DNA of 8,521 nt from Actinobacteria bacterium UBA4719 (GCA_002404345.1 DHJN01000026.1:339-8859); one strand, 5' to 3'; positions 1-6,869 are shown, counted from the stretch's first letter. Program-made: numbers and translations. Notes: generated by a model not told the origin, from the sequence alone.

Positions 1-570
1 GAGGAAGAAATGCTGGGTCTCGATGAACTCCGGCGTCTCGCCGCTGATCCTGCTGCGCGGGTTCAACAGGTCCGTCGGGTCCAGCTGGTTGCCGCAGTTG
101 TCGCACTGGTCGCCGCGGGCCTCGGTATAACCACAGATCGGGCAGGTGCCCTCGATGTAGCGATCCGGCAGCGTGCGGCCGGTCGACGGGCTGATCGCGC
201 CCTGCGTGGTCTGCTCGACCATGTAGCCGTTGTCGTGGACCGTCCTGAACATCTCCTGCACCACGGCGTAGTGGTTACGGGTCGTCGTGCGGGTGAACAG
301 GTCGTAGGACAGACCGAGGCTGGCGAGGTCCTCCACGATGACGCGGTTGCTCTCATCCGCCAGCTGCTTGGCGCTGACCCCCGCCTTGTCAGCCGCCACC
401 AGGATCGGGGTGCCGTGCTCATCGGTGCCGCTGACCATCAGGACGTCGTGGCCTGCCATGCGCATGTAACGGCTGAAAACGTCGGAGGGCACGCCAAATC
501 CGGCGATGTGGCCGATGTGGCGCGGGCCGTTGGCGTACGGCCAGGCGACGGCAGACAGGACCTTGCTCAT
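1..570 (-). CDS. metG: Methionyl-tRNA synthetase, N-terminal 190 codons (gene continues past the left edge)
   Basis: This enzyme charges tRNA-Met with methionine in the cytoplasm, using ATP. The minus-strand frame is open from ATG at 570 to the window edge, giving 190 residues of a protein that is usually 500-600 aa or more. The class I signature is clear: [11 protein letters not shown] near the start with HIGH at residues 18-21, then GTDEHGTP at 48-55, part of the catalytic Rossmann fold. A zinc knuckle follows, CPICGY with Cys143 and Cys146 and CDNCG with Cys156 and Cys159, spaced as in the E. coli-type enzyme. This marks the knuckle-containing MetRS form. The KMSKS loop and anticodon-binding domain lie outside the window. 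The start is supported by the [14 protein letters not shown] beginning expected for the family. A TAGGGT hexamer ends 7 nt before the ATG, so the mRNA may be leaderless, although AGGG there could also act as a ribosome-binding site. It is divergent from the SRPBCC gene, with a 57-bp gap. Confidence 0.97.
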   Translation of the reverse strand, partial: MSKVLSAVAWPYANGPRHIGHIAGFGVPSDVFSRYMRMAGHDVLMVSGTDEHGTPILVAADKAGVSAKQLADESNRVIVEDLASLGLSYDLFTRTTTRNHYAVVQEMFRTVHDNGYMVEQTTQGAISPSTGRTLPDRYIEGTCPICGYTEARGDQCDNCGNQLDPTDLLNPRSRISGETPEFIETQHFFL

Positions 571-577
571 GATGTGA

Positions 578-583
578 ACCCTA
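578..583 (-). promoter_or_regulatory. Candidate -10 element of metG (TAGGGT)
   Basis: Read on the minus strand, TAGGGT fits the actinobacterial TANNNT -10 pattern. It lies exactly 7 nt upstream of the metG ATG, the spacing expected for a leaderless transcript starting at the A of the start codon. No convincing TTGACA-like -35 is seen 17-18 nt upstream, which is common in high-GC Actinobacteria. The embedded AGGG, 8 nt from the ATG, could instead be a weak Shine-Dalgarno, so the reading is ambiguous. Confidence 0.35.
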
Positions 584-627
584 AGGGGCGGCGCCAATGA
601 CGTTTCCCACAGTGCGAGGATTCAACC

Positions 628-1110
628 ATGGCCGACCTGCGCAAGTCCCTGACCATCTCCGCTCCTGCTGACGCGGTCTACGACCTGGTTGCCGACCTCC
701 CCCGGATGGGCGAGTGGTCGCCCGAGTGCGAGCGGGTCACCTGGCGCGGTGGCGCCACGTCCGCTGCGGAGGGCGCGCAGTTCCTGGGCCACAACCGGGC
801 CGGGCTGGTCCGGTGGGTGACCCAGGGTGAGGTCGTCGCCGCCGAACGCGGTCGGCAACTTGCCTTCGAGATCACCTTCGGGCCGCTGAAGATCGCCCGC
901 TGGGAGTACGTCATCGCCGCCGACGTGGCCGATCCCTCGACCTGCACCGTCGTCGAGGAGTGGACCGACCGGCGCTCCGGCTGGTACCGCGCAGTGGCCG
1001 AAAAAGCATTCGGTCCCCGCGCGAAGATCAACCATCGCGGCATGGTCAAGACCCTGTCCAACCTCAAGCTCGCCGCTGAGGCCGCGACGACGCACTCCGT
1101 GGGTCAGTGA
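628..1110 (+). CDS. SRPBCC / polyketide cyclase-dehydrase-like protein, 160 aa
   Basis: This is a small START-fold (SRPBCC superfamily) protein, a helix-grip barrel with a hydrophobic pocket that can bind lipids, polyketides or other small ligands. Its ligand cannot be told from sequence. The N-terminal stretch at residues 8-33 (LTISAPADAVYDLVAD, then MGEWSPEC) matches the usual SRPBCC opening of a beta strand followed by a helix and a conserved Trp (W30). Alternating strands follow (residues 60-115, with WVTQGEV, RWEYVIAA and CTVVEEW), and a long C-terminal helix (about 130-153, KINHRGMVKTLSNLKLAAE) closes the barrel. Full length for the family. The ATG at 628 has a GAGGA ribosome-binding site at 616-620, 7 nt away. 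No signal peptide or membrane segment is seen, so it should be cytoplasmic. It is divergent from metG and its last 7 bases overlap the end of dctA on the opposite strand. Family assignment is firm; the function is unknown. Confidence 0.9.
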   Translation: MADLRKSLTISAPADAVYDLVADLPRMGEWSPECERVTWRGGATSAAEGAQFLGHNRAGLVRWVTQGEVVAAERGRQLAFEITFGPLKIARWEYVIAADVADPSTCTVVEEWTDRRSGWYRAVAEKAFGPRAKINHRGMVKTLSNLKLAAEAATTHSVGQ

Positions 1111-2552
1111 CCGATCAAGGCCGCCTCTGAACGGGGGACACTGACCGCTTCGTCGTCGAAGGGTTCATGGTCCCAAGCCCCGCCACCGTGATCGTCACCG
1201 GCGGCGAAAGCCACCTCGTCGAACGGGTCGTCGCCAGCCAGCACCCGCTCGGCCCGGTCCTTGTCGAGCTCCCCGGTCCAGCTGCCGACCACCACGGTCG
1301 CCACCGCGTTGCCGGCGAAGTTCGTCACGGCACGCGCCTCGCTCATGAAGCGGTCGATCCCGACGATCAGGCCCACACCGTCCAGCAGCTCGGGACGGTG
1401 CGACTGCAGGCCGGCCGCCAGCGTGGCCAGTCCGGCGCCGCTGACCCCTGCCGCTCCCTTGGACGCGATGGTCATGAAGACCAACAACGAGATCTGCTCA
1501 CCAAGCGCGAGCGGCTTGCCCATCGCCTCGGCGACGAACAGCGACGCCATGGTCAGGTAGATCGCCGTGCCGTCGAGGTTGAAGGAGTAGCCGGTCGGCA
1601 CCACGACGCCGACGACCGGACGCGAGACGCCGAGGTGCTCCATCTTGCCGATCAGCCGGGGCAGCGCGGTCTCGGACGAGGACGTCGAGACGATGAGCAG
1701 GAACTCGCGGCCGAGGTACTTCAGCAACCGGAAGATCGAGATGCCGGTCGCGGCCCGCAGGACTATGCCGAGGACCACGATGATGAACAGCCCACAGGTG
1801 GCATAGAACCCGACCATCACCTTGCCAAGGCTGATAAGTGCCTCAACGCCGGTCGAGCCGACCACGGCCGCAATGGCACCGAAGGCGCCGATCGGCGCCA
1901 CCCACATGATCATCGAAAGGACCTTGAAGACGACCTTCTGGATGTGCCCGATGCCGCGAAGCACCGGCACGCCACGCTCGCCCATCGACTGCAGGGCAAA
2001 ACCGACGAGCAGCGCCGCGATCAGCGCTTGCAGCACCTTGCCCTGGGTCAGGGCCGAGACCAGCGTCTCCGGGATGAGCCCGAGCAGGAACTGAGCGCTC
2101 GTCTCGGCCCCACCGGTGGACTGGGCCTGGCCGGTCTTGGCCACGGCTGCCGTGAGGTGCAGTCCCGCACCGGGCTTGACGATATTGCCGACCGCGAGGC
2201 CGATCGCAAGCGCGAAAGTCGACATCACCGTGAAGTAGCCGAGGGCCAAACCGCCGACCTTGCCGACGCTGGCCGCCTTGCGGACCGATCCGATGCCCAG
2301 CACGATGGTGCAGAAGATGATCGGCGTGATCATCATCTTGATCAGGTTGACGAAGCCGGTGCCGAGGGGCTTGAGCTGGACTGCGAACCCCTCCTTGCCG
2401 GGGAAGGCGAAACCGACCACGATGCCGAGCAGCACCGCCGCGATCACCGCCAGGTAGAGCCAGTGCGTCTTGTCGCGCTGGCCTGACGGCACGGACGGCG
2501 GGGCGCCGCCCGGCCTAGAACCGGGCGGCGACGCTGCGGCGATGCTGGACAT
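1104..2552 (-). CDS. dctA: C4-dicarboxylate symporter DctA (DAACS / glutamate-transporter family), 482 aa
   Basis: This inner-membrane secondary transporter probably imports succinate, fumarate and malate with H+ or Na+. All the family's core motifs are present: the serine-rich re-entrant loop HP1 STSSSETALPRL at 289-300, TM7 GYSFNLDGTAIY at 321-332, HP2 SKGAAGVSGAG at 364-374, and TM8 DRFMSEARAVTNFAGNAVA at 400-418. The DctA-style SSSETALP and the Arg/Thr/Asn pattern in TM8 favour a C4-dicarboxylate carrier over a glutamate or serine carrier; exact substrates remain inferred. About eight TM segments begin at residue 31. A variable N-terminal tail (1-30) is Pro/Gly/Ser-rich, and an acidic tail (about 429-482) extends beyond the roughly 428 aa of E. 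coli DctA. The ATG at 2552 is chosen because a perfect AGGAGG lies 6 nt upstream; extension to 2678 adds 42 unrelated residues. It is divergent from a CitA/DcuS-type kinase gene, the usual partner, and probably regulated by it. The stop overlaps the convergent SRPBCC stop. Confidence 0.95.
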   Translation of the reverse strand: MSSIAAASPPGSRPGGAPPSVPSGQRDKTHWLYLAVIAAVLLGIVVGFAFPGKEGFAVQLKPLGTGFVNLIKMMITPIIFCTIVLGIGSVRKAASVGKVGGLALGYFTVMSTFALAIGLAVGNIVKPGAGLHLTAAVAKTGQAQSTGGAETSAQFLLGLIPETLVSALTQGKVLQALIAALLVGFALQSMGERGVPVLRGIGHIQKVVFKVLSMIMWVAPIGAFGAIAAVVGSTGVEALISLGKVMVGFYATCGLFIIVVLGIVLRAATGISIFRLLKYLGREFLLIVSTSSSETALPRLIGKMEHLGVSRPVVGVVVPTGYSFNLDGTAIYLTMASLFVAEAMGKPLALGEQISLLVFMTIASKGAAGVSGAGLATLAAGLQSHRPELLDGVGLIVGIDRFMSEARAVTNFAGNAVATVVVGSWTGELDKDRAERVLAGDDPFDEVAFAAGDDHGGGAWDHEPFDDEAVSVPRSEAALIGH

Positions 2553-2670
2553 GATGTTCCTCCTGGATCTAGCAGTGGGTTGCCTATGAGGTTGGTCTCG
2601 TTCGTGCCCGGTGTCGACCTTGCGTTCATTGCGTTCGCTCGCGGCTGCCGGCGGGCCGCACACTGGTGAC
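2553..2670. promoter_or_regulatory. Shared dctA / sensor-kinase regulatory region with an 8-bp direct repeat
   Basis: This 118-bp divergent intergenic region must hold the promoters of both dctA and the sensor-kinase gene. TTGCGTTC occurs twice in tandem at 2620-2627 and 2629-2636 (9-bp period), and the core CGTTC occurs a third time at 2599-2603. Direct repeats are the kind of site CitB/DcuR-family regulators could bind, so this is a candidate operator; that role is inferred. A short GCGGC/GCCGC inverted repeat (2641-2645 and 2655-2659) lies just before the kinase ATG and may be chance in GC-rich DNA. No convincing -35/-10 pair could be assigned on either strand. Confidence 0.4.
2559..2564 (-). 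promoter_or_regulatory. Shine-Dalgarno of dctA (AGGAGG), fixes the start at 2552
   Basis: On the minus strand AGGAGG sits 6 nt upstream of the ATG at 2552. It is the strongest ribosome-binding site in the window and rules against the longer in-frame start at 2678. The perfect match suggests efficient translation of the transporter. Confidence 0.85.
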
Positions 2671-4341
2671 ATGCGCACCCGCGTGAACCCTCGGACCTGG
2701 AGCCTGGCGCGGCAGCTTTTTGCGCTGCAGGTGGTCGTCGTCGCGGTCGTGGTGCTGGCCGCCGGCGTGGCGGCATACCTGCAAGCCCGACAGAGCAGTC
2801 ATGCCTCCACCAGCGCCCGCGTTCTCGCAGTCGCTCGGAGCGTGGCGGCGTCCCCGCTGGTACGGTCCGCGTTGACCGGACCCGACCCGTCCGCCATCCT
2901 GCAGCCCTACGCCGAAAAGGTGCGCCGCGACACCGGCACCGACTTCGTCGTCGTGATGAGCACCAACGGCACCCGCTACTCCCACCCCAAGCCGGACCTT
3001 ATCGGCAAGCGGTTCAGCGGCCACATCGACGCAGCGGTCGCCGGTGGGGTGGTGCTCGAGACGTATGGCGGCTCGTTCGGTCCATCCGAACGCGCGGTTG
3101 TGCCGGTGCGGGCCGACGGTGGCCCGGTGCTTGGGCTGGTCTCCGTCGGCGTCACCCGCGCCGCCATCGCGCGGGAGCTGGCCCACCTGGTGCCCGGGCT
3201 GCTCGGTGCGGCGGTCGTCGCGCTGCTTCTCGCCGCAGGTGGCACCGCACTGGTGGCGCGTCGGCTGCGCCGACAGACCCACGGTCTGGGGCCCGACGAG
3301 CTGGCCCGGATGTACGAGTTCTATGACGCGGTGCTGCACGCGGTGCGCGAGGGACTGGTGCTCCTCGACCCGCAGGGGCGCCTGCTGCTGACCAACGACG
3401 AGGCGCGCCGGCTGCTCGACCTGCCGGAGGTCTGGACCGGGCACCGGCTCGACGAGCTCGGGCTGCCTGCTCCGATGACCGACGCCCTGAAGGACGGTCG
3501 CGAGGTGAATGACGCCATCCACCTCACCGCCAACCGGGTGCTGGTCGTCAACCAGGCGCCGGCCCGTTGGGAGGGTCGCGAGCTCGGCGCCGTGCTGACG
3601 CTGCGCGACCACACCGACCTGCAGGCACTGACCGGCGAGCTGAACTCGGCGCGCGGGCTGACCGAGGCGTTGCGCTCGCAGGCACACGAGGCGGCGAACC
3701 GACTTCACAGCGTCATCAGCCTGATCGAGCTGGGGCGCACCGACCAGGCGTTGACCTTCGCCACCGCGGAGCTCGCCCTGGCCCAGAAGCTGACCGACCT
3801 GGTCGTGGGCGCCGTTGACGAGCCAGTGCTGGCCGCTCTGCTGCTCGGCAAGGCCGCCGAGGCCAACGAGCGCGGCGTCGACCTCGAGGTCGACCCGGCC
3901 AGCTCCGTCCCGGAGGGCGTGATCCCCGCCCGCGACCTGGTCACGCTGGTCGGCAACCTGCTCGACAATGCGATCGACGCAGCCGCCACGGCGCCGGGAC
4001 CGCGCCGGGTCGGCTTCAGCGGGTGGATCGAGGACGAGCCTTCTGGCCACCGCATTGCGAGCACGCTGGTGCTGCAGGTCAGCGACAGCGGCCCCGGCCT
4101 GGACGATGCCTCCGCGGCGAGCGCCTTCACCCGAGGCTGGTCGACCAAGGCCGACGAGCGGCTGATCGGGCGCGGTCTCGGTCTGGCGCTGGTCGGCCAG
4201 GCGACCCGCCGCCATCACGGCACGGTCGACGTCGGCCGCGCGAACGACGTCGGGTTCGTCGGCACAACCTTGGTCGACGGGGGGTTCACCGGCGCCGTGT
4301 TCACCGTCCGGCTGCCGCTGGCCGTCGAGGTCGCGCCGTGA
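2671..4341 (+). CDS. CitA/DcuS-family sensor histidine kinase, 556 aa
   Basis: This membrane-bound sensor of a two-component system probably detects C4-dicarboxylates or citrate and phosphorylates the adjacent regulator. Domains in order: TM1 at about 15-37; an extracytoplasmic PAS-like (PDC/CitAP) sensor at about 39-172, with the ligand-site stretch RYSHPKPDLIGKRF (102-115) and GSFGPSERAVVPVR (134-147); TM2 at about 174-196; a cytoplasmic PAS at about 212-318; an H-box LRSQAHEAANRLH at 334-346 with phosphoacceptor His339; and an ATPase domain with N-box NLLDNAIDAA (429-438), G1 SDSGPGL (471-477), F-box FTRGWSTK (486-493) and G2 GRGLGLALV (500-508). All catalytic boxes look intact and the length is normal for the family. 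The ATG at 2671 is preferred because TM1 follows at the usual distance. A GTG at 2611 would add 20 residues; neither start has a good ribosome-binding site, so the start is uncertain. It is divergent from dctA, and its stop overlaps the regulator's GTG by 4 bp, implying translational coupling. The exact ligand is not determinable here. Confidence 0.94.
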   Translation: MRTRVNPRTWSLARQLFALQVVVVAVVVLAAGVAAYLQARQSSHASTSARVLAVARSVAASPLVRSALTGPDPSAILQPYAEKVRRDTGTDFVVVMSTNGTRYSHPKPDLIGKRFSGHIDAAVAGGVVLETYGGSFGPSERAVVPVRADGGPVLGLVSVGVTRAAIARELAHLVPGLLGAAVVALLLAAGGTALVARRLRRQTHGLGPDELARMYEFYDAVLHAVREGLVLLDPQGRLLLTNDEARRLLDLPEVWTGHRLDELGLPAPMTDALKDGREVNDAIHLTANRVLVVNQAPARWEGRELGAVLTLRDHTDLQALTGELNSARGLTEALRSQAHEAANRLHSVISLIELGRTDQALTFATAELALAQKLTDLVVGAVDEPVLAALLLGKAAEANERGVDLEVDPASSVPEGVIPARDLVTLVGNLLDNAIDAAATAPGPRRVGFSGWIEDEPSGHRIASTLVLQVSDSGPGLDDASAASAFTRGWSTKADERLIGRGLGLALVGQATRRHHGTVDVGRANDVGFVGTTLVDGGFTGAVFTVRLPLAVEVAP

Positions 4342-5108
4342 GCGAGGTCGGCGTCGAAACCGGCGTCATGATCGGCGTCCTGATCGTCGAGGACGAGCCG
4401 ATCGCCGCCAAGGCGCACAGCGCCTACCTCGAGCGGGTTCCGGGGTTCGTCGTGCGCGCAGTGGCGCACGACGGTGCGGGAGCGATCCGGCAGCTGGGCG
4501 ACCCGTCGTACGCGGTGGACCTGGTACTGCTCGACATGCATCTGCCTGACATGCATGGCCTCGACGTGGTGCGGGCGATGCGCACCGCCGGGCACCGCGC
4601 CGACGTGATCGCCGTCACCTCCGCCCGGGACCTCGAGGTGGTGCGCGCGGCCGTCTCACAGGGCGTCGTGCAGTACCTGTTGAAGCCGTTCACCTTCGCG
4701 GCGTTGCGCGACAAGCTCGAGCGGTATGCCGCGTACCGCCACCTCGCCGGTGACGTGGCGAGCGGGCAGCACGAGGTCGACCGGGTGCTGGCCACGCTGC
4801 GCGGCCACGACTCCAGCAGCCTGCCCAAGGGCATGAGCCCTGAGTCCCTGGACGCCGTGGTTGCAGTGATGCGCCCGTCCACGCAGGGCCTTTCAGCAGC
4901 CGAGGTCGCCGAAGAGGTCGGTGCGTCGCGGGTCACTGCACGCCGCTACCTCGAGCATCTGGCCGACTCCGCGCTCGTCATCCGGAGCTCGCGGTATGGA
5001 GGTGCCGGGCGTCCCGAGGTCGAGTACCGCTGGGTCGGCGGCGGCTCAGCCAGTGCGCACCGCCCTGAGACGGAGTTGGAGCAGAGGCATCATGGCGGGC
5101 ATGCTTGA
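4338..5108 (+). CDS. CitB/DcuR-family response regulator, 256 aa
   Basis: This is the DNA-binding partner of the preceding kinase, expected to activate or repress dctA once phosphorylated. The receiver domain (about 12-130) has the acidic pair E18/D19, phosphoacceptor Asp66 in DLVLLDMHLPD, Thr94 and Lys116 in LLKPF. A linker follows, with the SLPKGMSPESLDAV block (161-174) typical of the CitB/DcuR group. A C-terminal helix-turn-helix (about 184-214, GLSAAEVAEEVGASRVTARRYL) and GRPEVEYRW (224-232) complete the family pattern. The last 24 residues (233-256) form a polar His/Glu-rich tail with no obvious family match. The GTG at 4338 overlaps the kinase stop in a GTGA junction, with GAGG 7 nt upstream. 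An in-frame ATG at 4368 would still keep the receiver intact but has poorer spacing signals. It is probably co-transcribed with the kinase, and the next gene begins 6 bp downstream. Confidence 0.94.
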   Translation: MSEVGVETGVMIGVLIVEDEPIAAKAHSAYLERVPGFVVRAVAHDGAGAIRQLGDPSYAVDLVLLDMHLPDMHGLDVVRAMRTAGHRADVIAVTSARDLEVVRAAVSQGVVQYLLKPFTFAALRDKLERYAAYRHLAGDVASGQHEVDRVLATLRGHDSSSLPKGMSPESLDAVVAVMRPSTQGLSAAEVAEEVGASRVTARRYLEHLADSALVIRSSRYGGAGRPEVEYRWVGGGSASAHRPETELEQRHHGGHA

Positions 5109-5114
5109 GGGCAC

Positions 5115-5942
5115 ATGCCCCGATTCGAACGAGATCACACCAAGCACAACCCGGGCGCCGCCCAGCCTCAGGCGTCGGCGCATGTTCGGTCAAACGCCGA
5201 TGCCGACGAGTCCGCTGCTCACATTGCCGAGCTGGTGCGCCGAACCGCCGAGCGCCATGCCGCGCCGAGCCCCTCGTGTATCGCCCGTCCCGACGTGATG
5301 GTCGAGCAGCAGCCCCCGGTGCCCACCCCTTCGGTCGCCCGACCGGTCGCAAAGCCGGCTCGTCCCGCTATGCCGAGGCCGTCCCGACTGATGCTGGTCA
5401 CCGCGGGTGGGGTCGTCGCTGTGCTCATCGGGGTCGGTGTGGCTCTGTCACACCCGTTCGCCACTGTTGCCGGACCGAGCGCCTCGGTCCTTCGGAGCCC
5501 CACGCCCGCGGGTTATGCGGTGAAGGTCACTGACGAGATCACGGACTGCACGCAGCACGCGCACGGGCGGACGAAGCATTCGTTCGGGACGCAGAACTGT
5601 ATGAAGGCAACGCGATCTCTGGCAACCGGCCAGGTCAGCGGTCGCCCGGCCCTCTTTGTCATCTCACACATACAGATGGCATCCGCGGAGGCAGCCGCAT
5701 CTGTCAAACAGGTCCTGGACAGTAGCGGGACGGGCAATCTCAACGACCTGCTGCGTGAGGGCAGGTCCTTCCCGGGTGCACCCAGCAAGATGCCGGACTC
5801 CGGGTACGCCTCCGTGCAGACGGGCCAGGTCGTCTCGGTGGCGGAGGCCGGCTTCGTCGACAGTGGCCGATCATCAAGCACCGATGCCTCGCTGCGGGCC
5901 GCAGCCGCACAGGTCGCTTCCCTGGTCACCCCTGCGTCCTAA
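5115..5942 (+). CDS. Uncharacterised single-pass membrane protein, 275 aa
   Basis: No family is recognised. The protein has a long polar, Pro/Ala/His-rich N-terminal segment (1-90), one hydrophobic helix at about 92-112 (LMLVTAGGVVAVLIGVGVAL) preceded by Arg/Lys-rich sequence (RPVAKPARPAMPRPSR), and a C-terminal domain of about 150 residues. The positive-inside rule places the C-terminal domain outside the membrane. That domain carries two cysteines (C145, C162) that could form a disulfide and ends in an Ala-rich helix. There is no lipobox and no cleavable signal peptide. The ATG at 5115 follows the response-regulator stop by 6 bp, with GAGGG at 5107-5111 only 3 nt from the ATG, so it is likely co-transcribed. 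Short distance suggests, but does not prove, a role linked to the two-component system. Its 3' end faces rsmI across a 13-bp gap. It could be a sensor accessory, a cell-envelope protein, or unrelated. Codon use looks a little less G/C-biased than in the neighbours, by eye. Confidence 0.75.
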   Translation: MPRFERDHTKHNPGAAQPQASAHVRSNADADESAAHIAELVRRTAERHAAPSPSCIARPDVMVEQQPPVPTPSVARPVAKPARPAMPRPSRLMLVTAGGVVAVLIGVGVALSHPFATVAGPSASVLRSPTPAGYAVKVTDEITDCTQHAHGRTKHSFGTQNCMKATRSLATGQVSGRPALFVISHIQMASAEAAASVKQVLDSSGTGNLNDLLREGRSFPGAPSKMPDSGYASVQTGQVVSVAEAGFVDSGRSSSTDASLRAAAAQVASLVTPAS

Positions 5943-5955
5943 GGGTCGGTTCGCG

Positions 5956-6798
5956 TCATCGTCGAGCGGCCAGCGCCGCGTTGTACAGGTCGTTGCGGCT
6001 CAGTCCCGTCGCCGCGGCCACCTCGGCGCACACGTCCTTCAACCGCTCACCCGCGGCAACTCGAGCCTGTATGCCGGCCACGGCAGTCTCGGGATCGGTC
6101 ACCACATCCGGTGCCCCGCCGACCACGACCGTGATCTCACCCTTGACGCCGCCGGCCGCCCACGCCGCCAGATCGGCCAGACGGCCTCGTTTGACCTCTT
6201 CATAGGTCTTGGTCAGCTCCCGGCACACCGCGGCGGGGCGATCCGCGCCGAAGGCCTCAGCCATCGCCGCCAGTGTCGCGTCGAGTCGGTGCGGCGCCTC
6301 GAAGAAGATCAACGTCCGTCGCTCCCGCGCGAGCGCCTGGAACGAACGCAGCCTCTCCCCGGCCTTACGCGACGGAAACCCTTCAAAACAAAAGCGATCC
6401 ACCGGGAGCCCTGACACCGCGAGCGCCATGAGGACAGCGCTCGGACCAGGCACGCAGGTCACCTTCACGCCGGCCTCGACCGCAGCGACCACGAGGCGAT
6501 ACCCGGGGTCGGACACAGACGGCATACCGGCGTCTGTCACCACCAGCACGCGCGCCCCACCCACCAACCGAGCCAGCAGATCCGTGGTGCGCGCCGCCTC
6601 ATTGTGCTCGTGATAGCTGACGACCGACCCCGACGGCCTGACCTCCAGCGCACGACAGAGGCGGCCGAAGCGCCTGGTGTCCTCGGCGGCGACCACTTCA
6701 GCGGTCGCGATCTCGTGGGCGAGTCGCGGCGCCGCGTCTGCGGGGTCGCCGATCGGGGTGGCGGCCAGGACGAGGACACCGGCTATGGAGTTGGTCAC
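5956..6798 (-). CDS. rsmI: 16S rRNA (cytidine(1402)-2'-O)-methyltransferase RsmI, 280 aa
   Basis: This enzyme uses S-adenosylmethionine to methylate the 2'-OH of C1402 in the ribosomal P-site of 16S rRNA, which tunes decoding. The family motifs appear in order: ATPIGDPADAAPR at 13-25, VVAAEDTRRFGRL at 35-47, SYHEHNE at 61-67, VTDAGMPSVSDPGYRLV at 87-103, VPGPSAVLMALAVSGLP at 116-132, FCFEGFPSRKAGER at 136-149 and FFEAPHRL at 165-172. The fold is the tetrapyrrole-methylase type. A C-terminal helical tail (about 250-278, ERLKDVCAEVAAATGLSRNDLYNAAL) is the RsmI HTH-like extension. Length is normal. The start is GTG at 6798, with GAGAGG 9 nt upstream, and the first strand begins within ten residues. 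It is divergent from pmt with a 77-bp gap, an arrangement also found in mycobacteria. It ends 13 bp from the convergent unknown gene, leaving no room for a terminator between them. Confidence 0.96.
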   Translation of the reverse strand: MTNSIAGVLVLAATPIGDPADAAPRLAHEIATAEVVAAEDTRRFGRLCRALEVRPSGSVVSYHEHNEAARTTDLLARLVGGARVLVVTDAGMPSVSDPGYRLVVAAVEAGVKVTCVPGPSAVLMALAVSGLPVDRFCFEGFPSRKAGERLRSFQALARERRTLIFFEAPHRLDATLAAMAEAFGADRPAAVCRELTKTYEEVKRGRLADLAAWAAGGVKGEITVVVGGAPDVVTDPETAVAGIQARVAAGERLKDVCAEVAAATGLSRNDLYNAALAARR

Positions 6799-6862
6799 GC
6801 CGTCGATCCTCTCAGTCGCTTCACGTTCGGCAGTGCGTGCGCCGTGCCTGCGCCGGGCTGCA

Positions 6863-6869
6863 TACGATA
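6863..6869. promoter_or_regulatory. Symmetric -10 element (TACGATA) serving pmt and possibly rsmI
   Basis: On the plus strand TACGAT (6863-6868) matches TANNNT and ends 7 nt before the pmt ATG at 6876, placing a transcript start at or next to the start codon. pmt has no Shine-Dalgarno, which fits a leaderless mRNA. On the minus strand the same bases read TATCGT (6869 to 6864), which would give rsmI a leader of about 60 nt containing its GAGAGG ribosome site. The motif overlaps the palindrome CGATATCG (6865-6872). Neither direction has a clear -35. Confidence 0.5.

Noticed and set aside
10..600. 196-codon plus-strand open frame at the left end
   Set aside because: It is antisense to metG, which has unmistakable HIGH and zinc-knuckle motifs in the same DNA. 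The translation is Arg/Ala/Val/Asp-rich with no domain.
1167..2486. 439-codon plus-strand open frame opposite dctA
   Set aside because: It is a shadow of dctA: long open antisense frames are expected in high-GC genes. The translation is a His/Asp/Arg/Gln-rich run without hydrophobic core or motifs.
2611..2670. 20-residue extension of the sensor kinase from GTG 2611
   Set aside because: It would run through the direct repeat in the presumed control region and has no ribosome-binding site. It is not strictly excluded, because the ATG at 2671 also lacks a good one.
2553..2678. 42-residue N-terminal extension of DctA from an ATG at 2678
   Set aside because: A perfect AGGAGG 6 nt before the ATG at 2552 marks the real start, and the extension would fill the entire divergent promoter region and reach into the kinase gene.
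2626..4218. 530-codon minus-strand open frame opposite the sensor kinase
   Set aside because: It is antisense to a kinase with all catalytic boxes intact, has no recognisable domain, and has no ribosome-binding site.
4023..4337. Upstream extension of the response-regulator frame inside the kinase gene
   Set aside because: The frame is open but Arg-rich and unrelated to any receiver N-terminus. The GTG at 4338 overlapping the kinase stop is the typical coupled start.
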